A stretch of 33,925 nucleotides of DNA from Paraglomus occultum. Lineage: Eukaryota; Glomeromycota; Glomeromycetes; Paraglomerales; Paraglomeraceae. The DNA lies in contig CAJVPJ010000221.1 of assembly GCA_910592205.1 (NCBI GenBank), forward strand, positions 1 through 33,925. Direction: 5' to 3'. Shown here one piece after another: positions 1 through 10,324 of the stretch (the stretch's first letter is position 1; each line of letters starts with the position of its first letter). The position numbers and the translations under genes were made by a program. A model generated the notes under the pieces. That model saw only the letters and a list, made by a program, of their open reading frames with translations. It did not search any database and was not told the DNA's origin.

Positions 1-815
1 ACCAAAAAAGGATAATTTCGAAATAATGTTGGTGAATATGTCGGTGAAATGATTGTCGGTGAAATGATTGTCGACGACATGATTGTCGGTGAAATATTAC
101 GTCGGTGAAATAATTTTCGGTGAAATGATATGGCCCTTATGTATATAATAGCTTCAATTTTTTAAATTCTGTACTGTAGAGGCATAGTAATAGTAAGTGA
201 CAAAGTTAGAGACTAGTGTATCAGTAAAATCGCTGTAGTGTTTGCGAGACTTATTTTACTAATAGAAAAAATTTTTTATATTATCAATTTTCAGCAATGA
301 CTAGTTTACATATAGTAATAGTTTTGAGTAAATCAATGCTATTACTATGGATTTATTGCATGTTGTAGGGCAATAATTTATTTTCCTTTACCAAAAAAAT
401 TTTATATGAGCACAGGCCTTTTGACAAGCATTTTTGCTGGCCACCATTGCTACAGCTATTAGTTACTTACTAGTTGCTAATACTATATATTTTAAAATTG
501 GAAGACAGTTTTTGTGTTAATCATTGCCCAAAAGATAATAAAAGAAAGGGCTTACATAAAAAAAAGAAAATATGGGTTCAGTCTTTACAATATGTTAATT
601 AGGGAGGAAGGGACAGTCTTGAGAAAAATATCATAGTTAACAGCATTAGTGGTATGAAAGCTTGTATTGATGCTGAAGGAGCCATGCTAAATATTAAATA
701 ATTAATAAAATTTGTAGCCCTAATGTCTGTCATTCATTTATTTGTTTTTGTCTTTCAAGCTGAGCTCATTACATCTCAAACTGACTGCAATAACTTCTGC
801 TGGGACTGTAAACAT
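1..815. other. Non-coding left flank
   Basis: This AT-rich stretch is downstream (3') of the minus-strand Sel1/HMG gene. Apart from the minisatellite at 39-130 I see no supported gene. The short frames here lack family features and good splice context. Confidence 0.5.
39..130. repeat. Minisatellite, about 15-bp unit, six copies
   Basis: A unit close to GTCGGTGAAATGATT is repeated about six times with point changes. One copy reads GTCGACGACATGATT and the last begins TTCGGTGAAATGATA. The array is degenerate rather than perfect. From memory, similar TCGGTGAAATG-type arrays are common in Rhizophagus genomes, but I could not check this. No coding role is apparent. Confidence 0.8.
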
Positions 816-3800
816 TCATGGAGATAATCCAAGTTTCTGAATATCTTGATGCCAGATAAGTGGCACTTCCTCTCTGAATATTGACATTGTCTGCTCAGCC
901 AGCTGATTAAATGTCTCTCTGACATTAGGTTCAACTGAATTCCATAGTTTTGAAGATAGGGATGAAATTTCAGCAACAGTGGTATTATGGTTTTGAGAAA
1001 TGTGTTTATTGAAAAAGATACGAAATATCAAAAATCCTCCAATGACCTGTGGGCTGCCATTCAAACGTGGGTTGGGGATATATCTACGAATGTCTTGGAT
1101 TGTGGGAACTGGGAATTTAATGAACATACCATTGCTTGGAATATCATAATCAATAATTTCAGTAATCAGCATAGTTTTGTATTTATTATTATTATTATAT
1201 TGGTTTGTTAAAAACAGCTCAACATATTTTGGTTCAGCTGCCTTTTGATACTTTTCAACTATTTTTTCTTCATTCTTTTTTATTCCAGTTTTATAATCAT
1301 ACCACTCACCAAGGTTATATTGTGCATTAGCATGTCCTTGTTCTGCAGCTTGTTGATACCATTCAACTGCATTTTGTTCATCTTTTTCTACTCCAGTTCC
1401 ATTTGCATAACACACACCAGGGTTACACTGTGCTCTAGCATGTCCTTGTTCAGCAGCTTTTTGATACCATTCAACTGCCTTTTGTTCATCTTTTTCTACT
1501 CCAGTTCCATTTGCATAACACACACCAAGATTATATTGTGCAACAGCATCACCTTGTTCAGCAGCTTTTTGATACCATTCAACTGCCTTTTGTTCATCTT
1601 TTTCTACTCCAATTCCATTTGCATAACACATACCAAGATTGTTTTGTGCAAAAGCATTTCCTTGGTTAGCAGCTTTTTGATACCATTCAACTGCCTTTTG
1701 TATATCTCTTTTTATTCCAGTTCCATGCTGATAACACCAACCAAGATTGCATTGTGCAACAATATTTCCTTGGCCAGCAGCCTTTTGATACCATTCAACA
1801 GCCTTTTGTTCATCTTTTTCTACTCCACACCCATTCTCATAACACCAACCAATATTATATTGTGCATTAGCATTTTCTTTGTCAGCTGCCATTTTATACA
1901 ATCTAAGTGCCTTCAGTTCATCTCTTTCTACCCCAGTGCCACTCACATAACACCAACCAAGGTTAAATTGTGCATCAACATCTCGTTCAGCTGCTTTTTC
2001 ATACCATTCAACTGCCTTTTGTTCATCTCTTTCCACTCCAATTCCATATTGATAACATACACCAAGATTGCATTGTGCCCTTACATGTCCTTGCTCAGCT
2101 GCTTTTTGATATAATTCAACTGCTTTTTGTTCATCTTTTTCTATTCCAGTTCCATGGTTATAACATAAGGCAAGATTATATTGAGCACTGGCATTTCCTT
2201 GATCAGCTGCCTTTTTATACCATTCAACTGTTTTCTGTTCTGCTCCAGTTCTATCCTGATCACACCAACCAACAACATCATTAGAGTAACCAATTCTAGC
2301 ACGATTACCTGACAACTTCCATTTAACATGACTATCTTCAACCATTTCACTTGATTTATATCAAATAAATAATTAGAGAAGCACAACAGTGTATTAAAAA
2401 CACACATTACATTATACATCAGAAAACTTACAGAAATTCATGCCATTCAATTTCAAGAAAAAATCCATAAATGCTGGCAAAATATAATGTTACAGTAGCA
2501 TCACATATTTCTCCATTGTTGTAGACTTCCCCATCAACTTTGTATGCATCACTCAATAATGGTTTAGAAAATTTGACTTGACAAAGATCAGCATACTGAT
2601 GATCTATCAGTGCTTCAGCAGTCATCAGAACTTCTGTTTCATCACTGAATAATGCTTCTATCTTGGCAATTAAAGATTTATCTAGCAACTTATATGTTGG
2701 AACAAAGTCAGCTCTTTCAATAACACTCCATTGGCTAGATGTTCTCGGACTGTATTCTAGCCATTCATCTATTTTCCTATTAACATTAAATATATTAATT
2801 AATATTAAATTTTTGTTAGCAAAAATCAAAAATCAATGTTCTTACTCAAGTTTTATTAAAGAATTGTCTGCGGAAAGTAAATAGTTGCCCTTAAAAGGAT
2901 GTATTCTCTTTGACCAATCATCAAGAATTTTATCTAAATTGTTTTGAAAAATAAAGTCTGAAATTAACACTTTTTTGGGACATTGTTGGTCAGCAGGAAT
3001 ACTTACTCAAGCCCTCACCACCTATCCATTCTGCCTGAACATCCTTGTAATTTTCGTTTCCGAGTGCGGGAGCATGAAAGTGAGTAAATCGTTGCAACCT
3101 GCAGCCTACTTTAATTTTACAATTCATCCAATGTCCATATTCAGAAAATACATCATCCAATTTCTTATGTGGTGTATTATGTTCAACCGCTTTCATTATT
3201 GCTTCAATAAATTCATCAGTTGGCTTGATATCCTCACGTGCAAGATTGATATCCCATAATTCTTTGTCTATTCGGAAGATGACCGCTTTATCGAGCGTCT
3301 CATCATATAAAGGATTGTCTTCTTTGAAATGGGAACATGGTTCCGGGGGGTTAAAGAGAGGATCGTCTTCGTCAAGCGTAAGGTTATTTGCATGTGTATA
3401 GGTATCCCGTATTCTGTGAGTGTTTATAAGCTGAACAGAGGCTATAGTCTTCGAAGATTCTTTGATGGACCAATTCGCTCGAACTGCACACTTATGCGCA
3501 GGACGCACACCGTATTGATCAAACAGTAAACCGTGGCCTAACTTGAAGTCCTCAATAATGTTATCTGGGGTGGTTGCCATTTCGAGAGAGTAGGCATACG
3601 CTCCTTCGGGTTTCTCGCTTCGCTTAATGTAGAGATTATTGTTGTTATCGAGTATCTCGTGGAGATAAAAATTCGCTTCTTTGCTCCTTTGTATCACATG
3701 CGGGCCTTCCTTGTTGCAAAACTTCATATCGAACTCCATGATGGGTTCGCCATTTTCATCACATTGAGAGAGCTCCTCACGGATTTTCTCGAGAGTTGCT

Positions 3801-3886
3801 GATGTATCTAATTTACTCGTTATCAGCTCTTTCGAACGTGGGTGATTGACAAAATTTATATTAATTTCACTTAAATTAATGGCCAT
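816..3886 (-). CDS. MACPF/DUF7431-like, Sel1-repeat and HMG-box fusion protein
   Basis: Exons on the minus strand are 3886-3007, 2957-2846, 2776-2432 and 2349-816. They sum to 2871 nt (956 aa) and all junctions are GT-AG and in phase. Residues 1 to about 95 form a ubiquitin-like-looking module (LDTSATLEKIREELSQ, then ILDNNNNLYIKRS). The region to about 450 resembles the MACPF/DUF7431-type proteins of Rhizophagus; its YGHWMNCKIKVGCRL stretch has GC where the family usually has GG. Residues about 483-818 hold nine 36-residue Sel1 repeats plus a partial tenth (consensus KAVEWYQKAAEQG..AQYNLG.CYANGTGVEKDEQ, split here for length). Residues about 873-941 match a MATA-HMG box (GGFLIFRIFF, then AEISSLSSKLWN). 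Sel1 repeats usually scaffold protein complexes and HMG boxes bind DNA; the cellular role is unknown. Exon 4 runs uninterrupted through Sel1 and HMG. The ATG at 3886 matches the start of the paralogue at 5312. Confidence 0.82.
1380..2215 (-). repeat. Tandem 108-bp Sel1-coding repeats
   Basis: These are the DNA counterpart of the Sel1 solenoid: 108-bp units in tandem within exon 4. The three most C-terminal good units (about 1440-1700) are almost identical at nucleotide level. The units toward 2200 diverge more, and one has lost a codon (AAERDVDAQ instead of AAEQGxxxAQ). This pattern suggests recent unit duplication or gene conversion. Confidence 0.8.
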
Positions 3887-3975
3887 TTAGTCTCATTATT
3901 ATGCGATAAACTGCTTTTCGATTCCTAAAATCACTCCTGAAACGCTTGTATCAGCTGACCATTTGTCGATCATTT

Positions 3976-4099
3976 GCGGGCGATCGTTATAGCACATATA
4001 ATATATTATATAACGTTTTTTGAAATGGGCAGAGCACAGGCGGTTGTTATTAGGCACCGGTCGTTATAACGAAGATCATCATAAAGAGAATTGACTGTA
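3976..4099. mobile_element. MITE-like element, pogo/Tigger-type end, partial
   Basis: The right end GAATTGACTG is followed by TA at 4098-4099. Inside it are GTTATAACGA and the block ATATAATATATTATATAACG, shared with the copy at 4845-4971. Its left end abuts the duplicated promoter block of the minus-strand gene and appears truncated. CAGTCAA ends next to TA are typical of pogo/Fot1-like Tc1-mariner derivatives. There is no coding capacity. Confidence 0.6.
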
Positions 4100-4844
4100 G
4101 TAATAGTAATACAGTGACACCCCTCTAAATGCAACACGTTAGTTTCCCTATTAGAAAAACATTTTAATGATTTAATAGATTTTCCTTTCTAACAAATGAA
4201 TTCTGACGAATTGCCTATACTTTCAGCCAGCTTTATGTTTGCGTATAAATATCCCTAATCGTTAAGTAGGTACTGAATTAGAAACGTCTTCTAAACTTTC
4301 AGTGCCTCAAGAGCTCTCACTAGTGGGGTTTTATTATTATCATGTCAGTTCCTAACCTATGAAAAATTCTTTCCATTCACAAGTACATAGTCAACTTCAA
4401 TAGGTCAGTTTCTCGATAGCTCAGGTAAATGTCTTCTGTCCCTTTTTTTACTATTTAAAAGTGTTCGATAAATCCGTTCAATATACAGTATATAATTCTC
4501 GATAAAACTGGTCATATTGTACAAGGCAAAATTTTACTAGCAAACATATGAAGAAAAAATTTTTTTGAAAAAAATGGTATGAAGTTAAAGTAGCTACTGC
4601 AATAAAGTACCGTATTCCTCTGACATGTGTACCCGGGTATAACGATAAATCAAAATTTGGCGTTCATAGTGTAACACAAGTGCTGTCGCTACAGCTTTAA
4701 GACGATAACAATCTGAATCAATTAGCTTCAAAAATTATAGAGATTTGTACTTTGGCAGGGCCTCGATAAGTCAGTCTCACGTGATAACAGCTTTGAACAC
4801 AGATTTTAATATTAACCGATTCTTTTTTCCTATCGTGTTGTGTA

Positions 4845-4971
4845 CAGTCAACTCTATTTATAACGACTGCCTCAGGCTGGGCAAAATCGGTCGCTATATG
4901 CAGCGTAGTACACATAATATATTATATGACGTTTTTGAGAACGGGCAGAGGCAGGCGGTCGTTATTGACTG
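4845..4971. mobile_element. MITE-like element, about 127 bp, CAGTCAA inverted ends
   Basis: It begins CAGTCAACTCTATTTATAAC after TA (4843-4844) and ends GTCGTTATTGACTG, so the ends are inverted repeats. The interior shares CATAATATATTATATGACG and GGGCAGAG...GCAGGCGG with the copy at 3976-4099 in the same orientation. A TA lies at 4974-4975, two bases off, so the target duplication is imperfect. It is a non-autonomous element with no open frame. Confidence 0.65.
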
Positions 4972-5311
4972 TGTACTTTTTGCTCGGTTGAACTAATGAA
5001 ATTGCGAGAATCGGTTTACGTTTTATTTCGTACTACATTATAATATCGCTCATATAATTATGACCATCGCCAAAAAAATATAGGTTTTCGTGTTTGCGAG
5101 GTCTATATGTAATCAGTTTACGAGGAGTTTATCATATATAAATTGTACGAGAATTGAAAAAAGTGTCACTTTTGCAAGTTATCGGTTTTTGATTTCCGAG
5201 GTTTGAAATGATCGACAAATGGTCAGCTGATAAAATACCAAGCGTTTACAGCTTCAACCCAATCGATTTTATAAGTTATAGTTAGGAACGTTTGTCGCAT
5301 AAGAAGACTAA

Positions 5312-7584
5312 ATGGAAATAAAAATAATTAATATAAATTTTGTCAATTATCCACATTCGAAAGAGCCGATTGCGAGTAAATTAGATACATCAGCAACTCT
5401 CGAGAAAATCCGTGAGGAGCTCTCTCAATGTGAGGAAAATGGAGAATCCATCATGGAGTTCGATATGAAGTTTTGCAACAAAGGAGGGCCGTATGTGATA
5501 CAAAGGAGTAAAGAGGCGGCTTTTTGTCTCCACGAGATACTCGATAACAACAATAATCTCTACATTAAGCGGAGCGAGAAATTCGAAGACATAATGCCTC
5601 GTTTAATTAAAGAGAAAAAATTAGATTGTGGCATTCGATGGACCGAAAGAGGACCAATGCAATCAGACAATGTAGCCTTCAAGTTTGACAGACGTGAATT
5701 TGTCACGCATCGAACTGACGATAGGCTTAAATTTGAAAAAAGTAGCAAGGAACTTTGTGAAAACGGCATTGTATGGAAACTTGATTTGAATATGCCATGG
5801 TAAGAACATTTCTTGATGAGTAGCTTAATGCATAAGATAATATTAATTGATGATATTAGGTTACCATTCACCGGCTCGATACGCACACACTTTACTCGAA
5901 AGCGATCGAACAAAGTGGCACATAAATCATGCCAGACACTCGAAAGATATAGTCGAGTGACACTATTCATGAAACGAGAACATATAAAACCTTCCGATGA
6001 ATTTAGAGACGATGTAGAGCGAGTTTTGAAGTCGAGTAGTCAAAAGGAAAAAATGCGTGATGCATTAAATGAAGTTTGCGAGAAATATGGCTTTTTTTGG
6101 GCGAGAACTGTACAACTAGGAGGGTTGATTATCAAAAACGAGGAAGAGCATAAAGAAACCAATGTTAATATTAAATCAACTGGTGGAACTATAGGCATTA
6201 GTGCTGCGTCAGGAACTGCACCAATGGTAGATGGTGGAATAAAGCGGAATAACCAAAATTTAACTAGCAATTCGAACAAGAATTGTAGAGCTGTTGGTGG
6301 TTTTGAGCCAGCTTACAAGCATGAAACTGATACAGGTATTAGAAGTTTGTAAAATGAAAAATTTTTCGTTATACGACTAAATTTTGTTTTTCTTTCCTTA
6401 AGAAGAATGGCTTGAAACACTCGAAGATTACTTTACCTGGACTATAGTAGATTATGGAGATGTAGTCCCAATATTTGAGATTTTTGAAGAAAGTACGCGA
6501 ACTGCTATTCTAAAAGTATTAGGACCAAGAATTTGTTACCATGGTATTGATGAATTGAAGCCTTTAAGATACCCATTGGTGCGTCCACTAAAAATCCATT
6601 CTGATATATGGAAAGGAATTAGCCAGCATCAAATTTTTGCAGAAGTCATATGTGATAATGAGAACGATGCAATATTTGCAGTGAGCATTGAACAAATACC
6701 AAATGGACCACCAAAGGTGTACGTCTCCAAAGTTCGGGAAATCAGTAGTTTTAGTTTCAAAAAGTTTTTTGGGAAGAATTATACATTGAAAATAGCCTAC
6801 ATTATCACAGGATATCCACAGTCATTCTCTCAAACAGTTGATGAATTACCTGTTGAGGTTGCGGTCGTCAAAGGAGAAAAGCGAGATGACAAGTTTATTG
6901 CTTCGTTGCCAAAGATGCCAAATATTCAAGGTTTTAATCAAAGGGTTGTTTTAGTTACTTGTTATGTGACACAACAGACTATGGAGGGCAATTATACGAT
7001 ATTTCCAGTGCACCTTCACAAGGATGACACTAATACTAATATTACTGAAATATGCATTTCCGGTAAGATATAATTTGGATTATCTACTGTCTATAATATT
7101 CAAGGAATCATTTCATGTCAGTAATATTAATATTGTCATCTATTTGTTATATGCATAACAGCCTATGGGCGTAATAATAACGGCTTTTACAAAATTAATA
7201 TAGAAAACTTGCCGCAAGAATGTATTAAGATTGCTTACTGGTATGCTTACATTACTGTTGAGGCCTTGGGTTTTTCTACTTATACTGATTACTTACAAGA
7301 TATAAATTAATAGTATTATTCCAGATAACCGGCAAAATGGTGAAAGCAAATTTGAGCTTGAAAAAACCAAAATCATACCGCATGAAGCGGCGGCTTACAA
7401 AGCTCTGTTTTCAAATCAAAGTGTATTTACAAGTATAGTGTTTCCTTTAAATCAATGCTTTCCTGTATTTAAGTTAACCAATAAGCATATACTATGTTGT
7501 TCTGATACTGAATGCGATATCTTAGAAGGGAGTTTTATTTATTTTCATCGTGAAAACGATAATACTTGTGTTAGAATTAAATGA
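5312..7584 (+). CDS. MACPF/DUF7431-like protein, paralogue of the 816-3886 N-terminus
   Basis: Exons are 5312-5799, 5860-6335, 6403-7062 and 7325-7584, which gives 627 aa in frame. The first about 95 residues are nearly identical to the neighbouring inverted gene (LDTSATLEKIREELSQ, ILDNNNNLYIKRSEK). The next part carries the MACPF-like signature, with DEFRDDVERVL then YGFFWARTVQLGG. Exon 3 starts with EWLETLEDYFTWTIVDYGDV, resembling the domain that follows MACPF in this lineage. MACPF proteins generally act at membranes; here I only infer family membership. An extra exon from 7162 is possible: it keeps frame but stops at 7310 (590 aa). The last exon is supported by the phase match between 7062 and 7325. 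There are no Sel1 repeats and no HMG box. Confidence 0.7.
7162..7310 (+). other. Possible alternative terminal exon of the 5312 gene
   Basis: It follows a good acceptor (ATGCATAACAG). Joined to the donor at 7062 it reads AYGRNNNGFYKIN and ends with QDIN and TAA at 7308-7310. Inner donors that I tried do not rejoin the 7325 exon in frame. It may be an alternative 3' exon or a decayed internal exon. Confidence 0.4.
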
Positions 7585-7798
7585 GAATTTCTATTAAATT
7601 TATTGAATCTGACCACTCGAGAAAATTTTTTCGGAAAAATTATTATTTTGCCTTGATGATATGCACCCCTGATTATTATGTCAATCGCTTATTGTTAAAT
7701 TTTGTTCTCATACCCCCTGTAGTAAACCGCAAAAATAAAACAAACCGCAGGTCAATGGTATTAACACATACACAGCTATTATACCACCCAACAGCAAC
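7585..7798. other. Spacer between MACPF-like gene and GluRS
   Basis: About 210 bp of AT-rich DNA. An in-frame open stretch before the GluRS ATG starts at 7739, preceded by a possible acceptor (CCGCAG at 7745-7750). There is no room for, and no sign of, the GST-like N-terminal domain seen in other fungal GluRS enzymes. Confidence 0.5.
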
Positions 7799-10077
7799 AT
7801 GACTGGCCGTTCCAGAGAGGCAAAAATGAACCTTGATTTAGTGGACGCGAAAATTGGCGAAGTGGTCACCCGCTTCCCACCAGAGGCCAGTGGTTATTTG
7901 CATATAGGTCATGCTAAAGCAGCAATGTTAAATCAGCACATTGCCAAAGAATACAAGGGAAAATTGATCGTTAGGTTTGACGACACTAATCCCAGTAAAG
8001 AAAAGGTCAGTTAACGTGGAGACGCATTGACTACAAAAATATAAAAACCTAATTTAGTAGTATAAATAATTTCAGCAAGAATTTGAAGATTCTATAAAGG
8101 AGGACCTGGCACTGTTGGAAATATATCCAGATCAATGGACATATACATCGGACCACTTTCAAGAACTGTACGAATACGCTGTGAAGTTAATTGAGAAAGG
8201 ACTGGCCTATGTCGATGAAACTGATGTAGAAACGGTACGAAATTGAAATTGAATAACTTTACATATATCGGATGGTGTCACTGATAACAGTCATTTGACA
8301 GATGAGACACCAAAGGATGCGTGGTATACCGTCAGTAAATCGTGACCGTTCAGTTGAAGAGAACTTGAGACTCTTTAAAGAAATGACTGACGCGACAGAG
8401 TTTGTAAGCAACACATAAATTGTATAGTCCTGGGCACAAAGTAAGATCAGACAAAGCTTATTGCAACCCTTTTTCTTTGTTATAGGGTCAAACGTGCTGT
8501 CTCCGAGCCAAGATTGACATGAAGAATCCCAATAAAGCATTGCGTGACCCTGTTTTATACAGATGCAATTTGTTACATCACAATCGAACGGGGTAAGTCT
8601 GGTTGAAAGCATAGCGTTCCGTAATTAAGACGTTAACATGATCTATATTAACCTACGTTTATTTTATAGTGACAAGTGGAAAGTTTATCCGACTTACGAT
8701 TTTGCTTGCCCAATCGTTGATTCGGTTGAGGGAGTAACGCATGCATTGAGAACGAACGAGTATCGTGATCGTAATCCTCAGTATGAATGGATACTCAATT
8801 CATTAGGACTACGAAAAGTTCATATACGAGACTTCAGGTAATGAGAAACTTGACTCGATTCTGTTCTATTGGGATTACCTAGTATTTACTTTGCATTATT
8901 GTTTTTTTTCTGGTAAAGTCGTATGAACTTTGTATATACTCTTTTATCAAAGCGTAAGTTACAATGGTTCGTGGATGAGGGTCATGTAACAGGCTGGGAT
9001 GATCCTCGATTCCCAACTGTTCGTGGCATTCGTCGTAGAGGATTGACAGTCGAGGCACTGAGGCAGTACATTTTCACGCAAGGAGCGACGCAAAATGATG
9101 TTACGTTAGAGTGGGATAAACTTTGGGCTCTTAATAAAAAAATCATTGATCCTGTTGTACCAAGACACACCTCTATTTTGTCCGAAAACATGTAAGTATG
9201 GTGTTTTTGAAGTAAATTTATGAAGAAGTTTTTACTAAAGTATTATTTAAATTCGATGTTTTCAGTGTTCGGGTCAAGATTACGGGTGGTCCGGCCGAAT
9301 CTTACACAAAAGATATGCCTAAACATAAAAAGAACCCCGACGCTGGTATGAAAAAGACCGCCTATAGCTCGGAGATATTCATTGATCAAGCAGATGCAAA
9401 GACATTTGGACTTGAAGAAGAGGTAATTAACCAGAGAATCAGAAGCTTGTTAATTATTGTGTGATTTTGTATATGTAATCAATGATGTCGAATTTTCTTT
9501 ATGCCGTGCTCGTTAAATTTTAGATTACTTTAATGGACTGGGGCAATGCTATAGTAAAGTCGATCACTAAATTAGAAGACAACCCTGAAATAGTGTCGTC
9601 TATTGAATTGCAATTGCATCTGGAGGGTGATTTTAGAAAGACAAAGAAGAAAATCACATGGTTAGCTGATACTGAACATGCGGTGAAGGTCACACTGGTT
9701 GATTACGATTATTTAATCAATAAGAAGAAACTAGCTGAAAATGATGATGTCAAGGACTTTTTAACAGCAAAGACCGAATTTCTTGACGAAGCGATTGCTG
9801 ACGGCAATATAAAAGATTTGAAGAAAGGTAATTCCGATAAATAGTTCATTTTGGAACATGGAGACCGTTCGAGTGCACTAGTGTTAAGTTTATCAGTAAC
9901 GAATACTAAACTATATATGCTGACTATCCTTGTTACTATCATTAAAAATTAGGGGATATAATTCAATTTGAGAGACGCGGATATTACATAATTGACACGG
10001 ATGCATCGTCGGACGATATACGTTTCATTCGTATCCCTGACGGCAAAGCATCTAACGTGGCGTCTAAAGCAAAATAA
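7799..10077 (+). CDS. GUS1: Cytosolic glutamyl-tRNA synthetase, core only
   Basis: This enzyme charges tRNA-Glu with glutamate in the cytosol. Nine exons: 7799-8005, 8076-8234, 8302-8403, 8486-8592, 8670-8837, 8919-9191, 9266-9422, 9524-9827 and 9953-10077; 533 aa, all junctions in phase. Class I motifs are HIGH at residues 35-38 ([10 protein letters not shown]) and the KMSKS equivalent LLSKRKL at about 256-262. [23 protein letters not shown] and a beta-barrel anticodon-binding domain ending [14 protein letters not shown] are typical of the eukaryotic GluRS subgroup. The first ATG gives a protein that begins about 20 residues before the catalytic core, so the usual N-terminal GST-like domain of about 190 residues (Arc1p-binding in yeast) is missing. 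It converges with TRM5 over 247 bp. Confidence 0.95.
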
Positions 10078-10324
10078 TTATTGTTATCGGTAATTGAGGT
10101 GGGTTATCAGCAAGTTGTAAAAATTGGTAATAAATTATTTTCCAACACACGGAAAAAATTCTCTGATTATGCTGTGTGAAAACGAACAAGTTGGTCTACC
10201 GACTTATCCAACATTTTATCAAGGATTGCCTGTTTGACTAAAGGAAAAGTAATGTCAATCCACTACGAAATAGGGGATATTCTGAATGTAGACAATCTTG
10301 ATCGAACATGCCAAATAACAATCT
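10078..10324. other. Convergent 3' spacer between GluRS and TRM5
   Basis: About 247 bp between two stop codons on opposite strands. It presumably holds both 3' UTRs. No gene or strong repeat was seen. Confidence 0.6.

Larger units (their letters stand above)
3887..5311. promoter_or_regulatory. Shared spacer between head-to-head paralogues
   Basis: About 1.4 kb lies between the two start codons. The roughly 110 bp before each ATG are homologous in inverted orientation. Both contain AAATGATCGACAAATGG followed by TCAGCTGATA, a CAAGCGTTT block, and CGCATAA before GACTAAATGG at the start. These blocks lie near 3887-3980 (minus) and 5205-5315 (plus). The rest holds two MITE-like copies and AT-rich DNA. 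I could not identify a TATA box or transcription factor sites with confidence. Confidence 0.7.

Noticed and set aside
1245..2114. 289-codon plus-strand frame across the Sel1 repeats
   Set aside because: It is the antisense shadow of the repetitive Sel1 exon: Phe/Leu/Ser-rich, and it repeats every 36 residues with the real repeats.
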